A DNA stretch of 30,091 nucleotides from CAIJXV01 sp964497135 (GTDB lineage Bacteria > Verrucomicrobiota > Kiritimatiellia > CAIKKV01 > CAIJXV01). A model generated the notes under the pieces. That model was given only the letters and a program-made list of their open reading frames with translations. It was not told where the DNA came from and ran no database searches. The stretch lies in assembly GCA_964497135.1 (NCBI GenBank), contig CAZCDO010000025.1, forward strand, positions 1 to 30,091, given 5' to 3'. Of the stretch, positions 7,157 through 14,027 are shown in pieces; position 1 is the stretch's first letter; each line of letters starts with the position of its first letter. Made by a program: the position numbers and the translations under genes.

Positions 7157-8332
7157 ATGAAACGACGCGGCTTGGAACGGCTCGAAAATTTCCTGATCCA
7201 GGTGATTCAGCAAAAGGATACCCACAAAATCCCCAATCCCTGGTTGCGCCTTTTACTGTGGATCCTTAAGCAGTTGTCCCGTCTGTTCGAGTCGGTGGTC
7301 CAATTCCGGCTGTTTCTTTACTCGTGTGGAATTCTGCGGCATCACACGCTCGGGTGTCAGGTCATCAGTGTCGGCAACCTGACGGTGGGGGGGACGGGCA
7401 AGACGCCGGTGGTGGAGGTTTTTGCCCGGGACCTCCAACGGGCGGGGCGCAAAGTGGCCATTCTCAGTCGCGGCTATAAAAAACGGGAGCCGCAATGGAT
7501 CGAGCGGGTGATGGATTCGATCCTGTTGCGCGATCGGCGGCGCCCGCCCCGGATTGTTTCCGACGGTCGGACGCTGTTGCTGGATTCTGACATGAGCGGC
7601 GACGAGCCTTACATGCTGGCGAATAATTTACAGGATGTGGCCGTTCTCGTGGACAAGGACCGCGTGAAAAGCGGCCGGTATGCGATTGAAAAGCTGGGGT
7701 GCGACACGCTCATTCTCGACGATGGATTTCAATATCTGGCGCTCAAGCATCGGGTCGAGATCGTGTTGGTGGACCGGCGCAATCCGTTCGGCAGTGGCTA
7801 TCTCCTGCCGCGCGGGATTTTGCGCGAGCCCATTAAGAATCTGCGCCGGGCCGATTTTATTTTTATCACCAAGTGCGATGGGCGGGACAACAGCCCGCTC
7901 ATGGAGCAGATCCGGGCCTTGAATCCGCGGGCTGAAATCAGCGAGTGCGCCCATCGTCCCCAGTATGTTCAGAATGTCATCACCGGGGAGCGGCATCCCC
8001 TGGAATTTCTCCGGGGCCTGGACGTAACAGCGCTTTCCGGCATTGCCGCGCCGGAAGGCTTTGAACAGGAATTGGAGCGACACGGGGCGACCCTGGTCAA
8101 TCGGGAACGATTTGAGGATCATCATCGATATACCCAGCAGGAAATCCTGGATATCATCAATCACGGACGCGAAATGCGGGTGGATGCCATTCTCACCACG
8201 GAAAAGGATTCGGTTCGATTTCCCAAGATCGACCGGTGCGATGTCCCGCTCTATTTTTTACGGGTCGAAATTCAACTCTTAAGCGGAGCGGAAGACTTCA
8301 ATGCCTGCATTGCCCGAATATGTTTCCGCTGA
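7157..8332 (+). CDS. lpxK: Tetraacyldisaccharide 4'-kinase
   Basis: LpxK phosphorylates the 4' position of the lipid A disaccharide precursor at the inner face of the inner membrane. The ATG at 7157 gives 391 residues; the longer open frame starting at 7013 overlaps the PIG-L gene out of frame and is rejected. Visible are an N-terminal hydrophobic/amphipathic segment (about 25-60) for membrane contact, the P-loop SVGNLTVGGTGKTP, RGY, VSDG, GDEP, the LILDDGFQ motif with the family's Asp pair, LLPRGILREP and TTEKDSVRF. The protein is about 50-60 residues longer than typical LpxK. Part of the excess lies between the RGY motif and VSDG (a charged segment with RDRRRPP), the rest at the N-terminus. 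The end overlaps waaF by 32 bp. No other lpx gene is in the window. Confidence 0.95.
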   Translation: MKRRGLERLENFLIQVIQQKDTHKIPNPWLRLLLWILKQLSRLFESVVQFRLFLYSCGILRHHTLGCQVISVGNLTVGGTGKTPVVEVFARDLQRAGRKVAILSRGYKKREPQWIERVMDSILLRDRRRPPRIVSDGRTLLLDSDMSGDEPYMLANNLQDVAVLVDKDRVKSGRYAIEKLGCDTLILDDGFQYLALKHRVEIVLVDRRNPFGSGYLLPRGILREPIKNLRRADFIFITKCDGRDNSPLMEQIRALNPRAEISECAHRPQYVQNVITGERHPLEFLRGLDVTALSGIAAPEGFEQELERHGATLVNRERFEDHHRYTQQEILDIINHGREMRVDAILTTEKDSVRFPKIDRCDVPLYFLRVEIQLLSGAEDFNACIARICFR

Positions 8333-9348
8333 GGTGCGCGACCGGCTGGATACGGCCCGGAAGGTGTTGGTGTGCGGGGTCAACTGGTTGGGCGATGCCG
8401 TCATGACCCTGCCGGCATTGACGGCTTTTCGCGCGCGGCGTCCCGAACTGCCCATCACCCTTTTGGTGCGTCGGTCCCTGATCCCGTTCTGGCAGTGTGT
8501 GCCCGGTTTCGGGCCGCTCTTGGAATTTGAACGGGGAGGGCGCGGAACGTGGCGGACCTGGCGGCGGGTCCGGGAGGGGGCCTTCGATGTGGCCGTGATT
8601 CAGCCCCATTCATTTCGATCCGCCGTGATCCCTTTTGGTGCCGGTATCCCCCTGCGCATCGGAGCGCCCGGTCATTTTCGGGATTGCCTGTTGACCCACC
8701 GGGTTCAGCCGTCAAGGGGGGACGGACGGAGGCACCAAGCCTGGGAATCGATGGACCTTTTGGGATTGGATCTAAAAGCACTGCCGTCCCCCCCTTACCT
8801 GGAGCCTCCCCTCGAAGGGGGACGGATGATTTTAAAGGAAGCCGGGCTGGATCCGGATCGGAGCCGATTGGCGGCCCTGTTTCCCGGGGCGGCCCGGGGG
8901 CCGTCCAAGCGCTGGCCGGCGTCACATTTTGCCGAGATTGGTCGTCGGCTCGAACGGGAGGGCGTACGCGTTGTACTGGCGGGTACGGCTGGGGATCGAC
9001 CGGTGTGCGACGAAGTGAGTGACACGATGGGGGGGGGGGGGGGTCAATCTGGCGGGTCGGACCGATCTAATCGAACTTGCCGCCATTCTCAAGGTGTGTA
9101 TGCTGGTGGTGGCCAATGACAGTGGGGGGATGCACCTGGCTTCCGCGGTGGGAACTCCGGTGGTCGGGATTTTTGGTTTGACGGATCCCGCACAGACCGC
9201 CCCGCTGGGGTCCCGAAGTCGGGTGGTCAGCGATTCCTCAGTGCGGGGAATGCGGGATATTGTTCGCAACTCCGAGAAAGCCCAACGGGTGTTGGCCCAA
9301 ATTGAACCCGATCGGGTTTGGAATGCGATCCGGGAATTGTCCGAATAA
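8301..9348 (+). CDS. waaF: ADP-heptose:LPS heptosyltransferase II (GT9), frame broken at a poly-G tract
   Basis: The product would transfer heptose from ADP-heptose to the LPS inner core. The first frame (from ATG 8301) shows NWLGDAVMTLPAL and the WaaF-type nucleotide-sugar motif PGAARGPSKRWPASHF. The rest of the GT9 domain (GVNLAGRTDLIELAAIL, NDSGGMHLASAVGTPVVGIFG, TDP) continues only in another frame, down to the stop at 9348. The switch falls at a run of 15 Gs (9029-9043). A run of 14 (or 17) Gs would restore one frame; with 14 the product is 348 residues, the usual WaaF length. As written, translation stops at 9119 after a short nonsense tail. This may be a homopolymer sequencing error, a phase-variable OFF state or a true mutation. 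The start overlaps lpxK by 32 bp. Confidence 0.88.
9029..9043 (+). repeat. Poly-G tract of 15 at the waaF frame break
   Basis: Fifteen consecutive Gs lie exactly where the GT9 reading frame changes. In-frame continuation requires a length that leaves 2 on division by 3, such as 14 or 17. Confidence 0.92.
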
Positions 9349-9393
9349 ACGGGAGAAACGGTCCCGGTCGACTGATTCTTCAGAAGGTCAAAA

Positions 9394-10176
9394 ATGAATC
9401 GCGAAAAAATATCGGCCTGCATCACGGCTGGCGATGAGGAACACAACATCCGCCGATGTCTCGAGAGCCTCCGCTGGGCGGACGAGATCGTGGTGGTGGA
9501 TAGTTTCAGTAAGGACCGGACGGTTGAGATCTGTCGGGAATACACGTCCCGGATTTACCAACACGAATGGTTGGGCTATATCGGCCAGAAAAACCTGATC
9601 AAGGATTTTTCCGCGGGTCCCTGGATTCTATTTGTCGATGCCGACGAGGAGGTTTCGCCGCAATTACGCGATGAGATTCTGGATGAATTCGAGTCCGGTC
9701 GCAACGCGGGCTATGACGGATATGAGTTCCCGCGCATGGTGTTTTATATGGGCAAATGGATCCGGCATGGGGAATGGTATCCCGACCTCAAGATGCGTTT
9801 ATTCCGGAAGGATCGGGGGACCTGTGCGGGAAGCGAACCGCACGATCGGACCACCGTGCCCGGCGAAGTCAAGCGGCTGAAAGGGCATCTCTATCATTAC
9901 ACCTATGACAACATGCGGGACCAGATCAAGACCTTGAACGATTTCTCGACCATCACCGCCCGGACAATGTTTAATGTCGGCAAAAAATTCCGCTGGAGCG
10001 ATTTGTTTTTCAGGCCCCCGATCCGTTTTTTCAAGGCCTTTTTTCTGAAACGGGGATTCATGGATGGCCTGCTGGGATGGATGATTGCGGTTATTTCCGC
10101 CTACGGCGTTTTTTTGAAATATGCCAAGCTCTACGAGATGTATCGTTGCCCGCCCGCTCGAGAGAAAGAGAAATGA
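9394..10176 (+). CDS. GT2 glycosyltransferase, WaaE/KdtX-like LPS core type
   Basis: The 260-residue protein is a GT-A fold family 2 glycosyltransferase. It has the N-terminal nucleotide-sugar region SACITAGDEEHNIRRCL, EIVVVDSFSKDRTVEI, and the metal-binding DAD motif (D82-A-D84) in FVDADEEV. The C-terminal part, with basic patches and a hydrophobic stretch (WMIAVISAYGVFLKY), suggests membrane association. Overall layout and length match the WaaE/KdtX group, which adds beta-linked glucose to inner-core heptose; the exact sugar cannot be deduced. AGAAGG (9382-9387) lies 6 nt before the ATG. It follows waaF by 45 bp and completes the lipid A/core gene group. Its stop codon directly abuts the stop of the convergent amidohydrolase gene. 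Confidence 0.88.
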   Translation: MNREKISACITAGDEEHNIRRCLESLRWADEIVVVDSFSKDRTVEICREYTSRIYQHEWLGYIGQKNLIKDFSAGPWILFVDADEEVSPQLRDEILDEFESGRNAGYDGYEFPRMVFYMGKWIRHGEWYPDLKMRLFRKDRGTCAGSEPHDRTTVPGEVKRLKGHLYHYTYDNMRDQIKTLNDFSTITARTMFNVGKKFRWSDLFFRPPIRFFKAFFLKRGFMDGLLGWMIAVISAYGVFLKYAKLYEMYRCPPAREKEK

Positions 10177-11241
10177 TCAAGGGGCTTTTAGCCCCGGAAT
10201 CAAACGCAGGGCGTTTTTAAAGTAGATGGACTCAAGGGTGGCGGGGGGGAGACCGATGCCATAAATGGCCCACCGGGCCCGGCGGAAGGTTCCGTCATAG
10301 TCGGGCGGAAAGAAATATTCATCGAACGTCTCCAGAAATCGGAAATAACACCGGTACATGTCCAGGGTGGGGGGCATGTCGGTTCCGAAAAGGATCCGGT
10401 CTTGATACCGGATCATGAATTCCCGGGTGGTATAAGGTTGGCGTCCCAGCTCGTCCAGGCGGGCGCTGAAGTCAATGCAAGCATTAGGATAGGTATCGAG
10501 GATCCGGGCGACTTCGCCTAAATCCTCGGAAAGACCCGCGGCATGGGCGAGGATAAAAACCGTGCGGGGATGCCTCGCGAGGAGGCGGTCCCGTTGGGCC
10601 AGGATGGTTCGGGCCCGGGGAAAGCGGGTGGTATCGGCGAAATTCCAGGACGGATATTTGAGCAGGGAGTCGTAATGTTCGTTATCCGGCGTGGCGGGGT
10701 CGAAAAAGCCGAGCGGATCGGCCTGATGGAGCAGGACGGGAATCCCGAGCTTGCCGGCGGCGTCCCAGATGGGGGAGAGACGCGGATCGTCGACGGCGAT
10801 CAGTTGTCCGGCGCCATCCCGATAGTGCAGGCCCAGTTCCTTGAGGATTTTGAGGCCCCGCGCGCCGCGGACCACATGGCGTTCCAGCAGGGCGACCGTT
10901 TCCTCGGCGAAGGCGTTGGCATCGTTGAAAAGGGGTTGATTCACGGACCGGGAAAATGTCGCGACGGTGAATCCGAAAAAACGACCCGGATGGCGATCGG
11001 CGCATCGGGTAAAAAACGTCTCGATGTCGGCCGGGGCGAATTCGTACCCGCCGGGCACGAATTTCAGGTCGAGATTACTGGTTAGATCGGCATATTGAAC
11101 GACGCCGACTTCGTCCATGATGCGGACATACTGATCAACCTGATCCCATTGTCCCCAGAGATGGTTATGCGCATCGATCACCGGGCAGGCGGCGCGGGTG
11201 GGGATATGTTCCTGGCGGACGAGATGACAGTTCGGTGGCAT
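10177..11241 (-). CDS. Amidohydrolase-family TIM-barrel metal-dependent hydrolase
   Basis: This is an amidohydrolase_2-type hydrolase or decarboxylase. From ATG 11241 it has 354 residues; an upstream in-frame ATG at 11295 would add 18 residues without family character. Visible metal-site motifs are IDAHNHLW (the HxH pair, residues 25 and 27 in the 354-residue form), a Lys-rich segment GARGLKILKELG, LLHQADP (H172), ILAHAAG (H233) and FGTDMPP (D288). No signal peptide is seen, so it should be cytoplasmic. The gene converges on the LPS glycosyltransferase with no intergenic base and diverges from the response regulator, so it seems to be a single-gene unit. The substrate is unknown; relatives act on aromatic acids, lactones or sugar-derived acids. 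Confidence 0.85.
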   Translation of the reverse strand: MPPNCHLVRQEHIPTRAACPVIDAHNHLWGQWDQVDQYVRIMDEVGVVQYADLTSNLDLKFVPGGYEFAPADIETFFTRCADRHPGRFFGFTVATFSRSVNQPLFNDANAFAEETVALLERHVVRGARGLKILKELGLHYRDGAGQLIAVDDPRLSPIWDAAGKLGIPVLLHQADPLGFFDPATPDNEHYDSLLKYPSWNFADTTRFPRARTILAQRDRLLARHPRTVFILAHAAGLSEDLGEVARILDTYPNACIDFSARLDELGRQPYTTREFMIRYQDRILFGTDMPPTLDMYRCYFRFLETFDEYFFPPDYDGTFRRARWAIYGIGLPPATLESIYFKNALRLIPGLKAP

Positions 11242-11329
11242 GCCGTCTAATGTCCTATTATTTCCGGGTTGGTACAATCCGAAAATATTACACATCTTTT
11301 ACTTTGCAGGTCACCGATTAACGGGCAAA
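11242..11329. other. Divergent intergenic region, amidohydrolase / response regulator
   Basis: These 88 bp separate two divergent genes and must hold both promoters if the chosen starts are right. The stretch is locally AT-rich compared with its surroundings, but no clear promoter hexamers or operators were recognised. Neither gene has a clear Shine-Dalgarno sequence. Confidence 0.4.
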
Positions 11330-12028
11330 ATGGACGGCATGAACCTTCTGTTGGTCGAGGATGAAGTCGTCTTGCGCCAGGGCCTGGTGGATTTGCTCCA
11401 CAACGCCGGACACGCGGTGGAAGTGGCCGGGAACGGTCCCGAAGCCGTCGCTAAAATTGACCAGGGGACGTATGACTTGGTGTTGCTGGATGTGATGTTG
11501 CCGGGGTTTGATGGAATTGAAGTCTGTCGGCGCATCCGTCCCACCCATCCGGCTCTACCGATTCTGATGTTGACGGCCAAGGGCTCAGAAAATGATAAGG
11601 TTCGCGGTTTAAAAGCCGGAGCCGATGATTATGTGACCAAACCCTTCGGGGCCCGGGAATTGCTCGCCCGCGTCGAGGCGCTGGGGCGCCGGGTTCGGGC
11701 TGTGCCGACAGCGCCGGAATTGTTGAAAATCGACGGTTGTACGCTCGATTTGGGCCGACTGGAAGCCATCCGAGGACGGCAGACTGTGACGCTGACCGCC
11801 CGGGAAGGCGCCCTGATCCGTTGGCTTCATCGGCATCGAACCCGGGCCGTAACGCGGGCGGAATTGCTGGAGCAGGTCTGGAATCTGCGGCCTGACACGG
11901 AAACGCGGACGGTCGATATGACGATCGCCAATTTGCGTTCCAAAATCGAGCGCAACCCTGCCGATCCTCAAATCGTCGTTTGCGTCAAAGGCGTGGGATA
12001 CGCCTGGGGGCATGATCAGTCCCGATGA
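11330..12028 (+). CDS. OmpR/PhoB-family response regulator
   Basis: The protein has 232 residues from ATG 11330 (or 229 from ATG 11339). It has a receiver domain with acidic pocket E10/D11, phospho-acceptor D54 (LVLLDVMLPGFDG), T82 (MLTAKG) and K104 (YVTKPF). This is followed by a winged-helix DNA-binding domain with TLTAREGALIRWL, LLEQVWN, RTVDMTIANLRSKIE and VKGVGYAW. It is a phosphorylation-dependent transcription factor partnered with the next gene: its stop overlaps the kinase start as ATGA (12025-12028), which implies translational coupling. The upstream open frame to 11240 has no family similarity and was not used. Likely targets are not visible; the giant envelope gene downstream is the obvious candidate. 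Confidence 0.93.
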   Translation: MDGMNLLLVEDEVVLRQGLVDLLHNAGHAVEVAGNGPEAVAKIDQGTYDLVLLDVMLPGFDGIEVCRRIRPTHPALPILMLTAKGSENDKVRGLKAGADDYVTKPFGARELLARVEALGRRVRAVPTAPELLKIDGCTLDLGRLEAIRGRQTVTLTAREGALIRWLHRHRTRAVTRAELLEQVWNLRPDTETRTVDMTIANLRSKIERNPADPQIVVCVKGVGYAWGHDQSR

Positions 12029-13911
12029 ATTTTCGATTCCATCGTTTGATTTTGGCCGGCATTCTGACCGCCTTTGCTGTGGTTATGCCGTGTATCGCCT
12101 GGTATTGGGTGGGCTGGCACGCCGTGGAACAACAGGCCCAGGCGTTGCTGACCTCGGCCGATCGGTCTGCCGCGGATATCTCGGCCCGGCTGGCCTCTCG
12201 GTTGAGCGAACGATTGAGTGCGCTCTTGGAGGTTGAATCCCAGCGGCCTTTTTATCATTACCAGGCCTACTTTCATGATCCCCAAGGGGCTTATGAAGGA
12301 GCCTCCGTGGTTCCCTCGCCCCTGGTAGCCGGACCTGGCGATCCGTTGATCCAATGTTATTTTCAGGCTGACGGCGAGACCGGTTCGGTGACTATGCCCA
12401 CTGCGGAAGCGGATGAACGCCTTCAACAGCGGGCTGTCCGGAAAGGGACGGGCGCCGAGGCGGATCGGCAAATCCAGCGGGAATTGGAGCGTGGATTGGC
12501 GTCTATTCTGTTTGCCGTGCGGGGAGAATCCGTTCTGGCACCGGCAAACGGCCCGACAGCCGCGCAACTCCCCGCCGAAGGCTCCGTTCCCCTTCAACCG
12601 GCCGTTCCGGAATCTGCGCAACAGCAGGTTCAGAATGCTCCGGTGCAAGCCCGGGTGGAGCAGATGGAGTCCCGGGCCTGGGAACAAAACGTCGATGCTC
12701 AGGAGCTGTATTCGAACTTACGCGAAGGTAAAAAAAACGTTTCATCCGCGGGTCTATCCAAGAAAAGTCGATCTGAACCGATGCCGGAGCAGCAAGTCCA
12801 AATATTTGTCGGCCCCTTGAAATGGCGAACCGTCTATCTCCAGGGCACACCGACATTGGTCGCCTTACGGGAGGTGACCACGCCGCAAAACCGGCGGTTG
12901 CAGGGATTCGTGCTTTCGGTGGCGGGCTTGGAGGATTATTTCCGGGCTGTCGACATGCCGGCCCGGTTGTTGCCCGGTCGGCCGCGAGCCGACACGGATG
13001 TGGCATTGGAATTGGGCGGAGAGCCGTGGCGGGTCAGCGTCGACCGTCAAGCGGGGCGGGGAAAGGCGCGGCAGGATGCGGTTGAGTTGCGCCGCGGTTT
13101 TCTCCGGGTGTTTGTGGGCGGGGCTGGAATTGCCCTCCTGGCCGGATTATGCGTGGTGGGTTTGGTCTGGCAAGCCGACCGTTTGGCCCGGCAACGCGCC
13201 CAGTTTGCGGCCAGTGCCGCGCATGAATTGAGGACGCCGCTGGCCGGTTTGCGGTTGTATGCCGATCTGCTGGCCGACGGATTGGGTGACCCTTCAAAAA
13301 TGAAACACTATGCCCAATCGATCGCGGGTGAGGCCGAGCGCCTGGGACGGGTGGTGGGCAATGTTTTGGGGTTCAGCCGCTTGGAACGGGGACGAATGTC
13401 GGTTCGGGTGGAGTCGGGCGATTTAGCGGAGACGGTCCGGGAGGGGCTGGGACGGCACCAACCCGCTTTGGAAGCGGCCGGGGTGCAGGTTGTTGTGGAC
13501 AGTCCGGAAACCATGGACCGGGTTTTATTTGACCGGGATGCGGTGGTGGAAATTCTGCAGAACCTGTTGGATAATGCCGAGAAATATTCACGGGCGGCTG
13601 CGGATCGGGTTTTGCGGGTGACGATTACAGCCGAGGGCGAATGCGCTGTACTGCGGGTGATGGATCACGGGCCCGGGATCCCGGCCGAACAGCAGAAACG
13701 TTTATTCAAGGCGTTTGAGCGGGGAGGCGGATCGGATACTCCGGCCGGGTTGGGATTAGGTTTGGCTCTGGTCAAGGCTCTGGCCGAGGCCCAGGGGGCG
13801 GTGGCATCGCATATGGATAACATGGGTGGGGGGAGCATATTTGCCGTGCGGTTTCGCCGAAAAGAGATGGGGTCGGCGACTGCCGGGATTCCATTCTCTC
13901 CTCGATCCTGA
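12025..13911 (+). CDS. Sensor histidine kinase with a large periplasmic sensor region
   Basis: The 628-residue kinase has a first membrane helix (about 7-29), a long extracytoplasmic region (about 30-358), a second helix (about 359-382), a HisKA domain with AAHELRTPLAGLR (phospho-acceptor H400), and a HATPase domain. The HATPase shows the N box NLLDNAEKYS, the G1 box DHGPGIP and a G2-like box GLGLGLALVKAL. The sensor region matches no domain I recognise. It contains a low-complexity Ala/Pro/Gln stretch (about 178-258) that probably forms a flexible linker between two folded parts. There is no HAMP domain: the second helix leads almost directly into HisKA. It is coupled to the upstream regulator by the ATGA overlap and followed after 116 bp by the giant envelope protein gene, which suggests sensing at the envelope. 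Confidence 0.93.
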   Translation: MNFRFHRLILAGILTAFAVVMPCIAWYWVGWHAVEQQAQALLTSADRSAADISARLASRLSERLSALLEVESQRPFYHYQAYFHDPQGAYEGASVVPSPLVAGPGDPLIQCYFQADGETGSVTMPTAEADERLQQRAVRKGTGAEADRQIQRELERGLASILFAVRGESVLAPANGPTAAQLPAEGSVPLQPAVPESAQQQVQNAPVQARVEQMESRAWEQNVDAQELYSNLREGKKNVSSAGLSKKSRSEPMPEQQVQIFVGPLKWRTVYLQGTPTLVALREVTTPQNRRLQGFVLSVAGLEDYFRAVDMPARLLPGRPRADTDVALELGGEPWRVSVDRQAGRGKARQDAVELRRGFLRVFVGGAGIALLAGLCVVGLVWQADRLARQRAQFAASAAHELRTPLAGLRLYADLLADGLGDPSKMKHYAQSIAGEAERLGRVVGNVLGFSRLERGRMSVRVESGDLAETVREGLGRHQPALEAAGVQVVVDSPETMDRVLFDRDAVVEILQNLLDNAEKYSRAAADRVLRVTITAEGECAVLRVMDHGPGIPAEQQKRLFKAFERGGGSDTPAGLGLGLALVKALAEAQGAVASHMDNMGGGSIFAVRFRRKEMGSATAGIPFSPRS

Positions 13912-13935
13912 AGAATTTCGATGACTCAAGACTTT

Positions 13936-13973
13936 TACACCCCTTTTACTTAACTAATGGGCATTTGGGTGTA
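13936..13973. promoter_or_regulatory. Inverted repeat upstream of the giant gene, possible operator
   Basis: TACACCC (13936-13942) and GGGTGTA (13967-13973) are exact reverse complements separated by 24 AT-rich bases. They lie about 55-90 bp before the giant protein's start codon. The spacing could suit a dimeric regulator, or the structure could be a weak terminator for the kinase gene. No clear -10/-35 was found. Confidence 0.3.
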
Positions 13974-14014
13974 GATTGATTTCAGATTGAAAACCGATCG
14001 GGTCATCATCCGGC

Positions 14015-14022
14015 AGGAGGAG
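14015..14022 (+). promoter_or_regulatory. Strong Shine-Dalgarno of the giant protein gene
   Basis: AGGAGGAG lies 5 nt before an ATG at 14028. This identifies 14028 as the true start, upstream of the N gap, rather than any codon after the gap. Confidence 0.85.
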
Positions 14023-14027
14023 CATCC

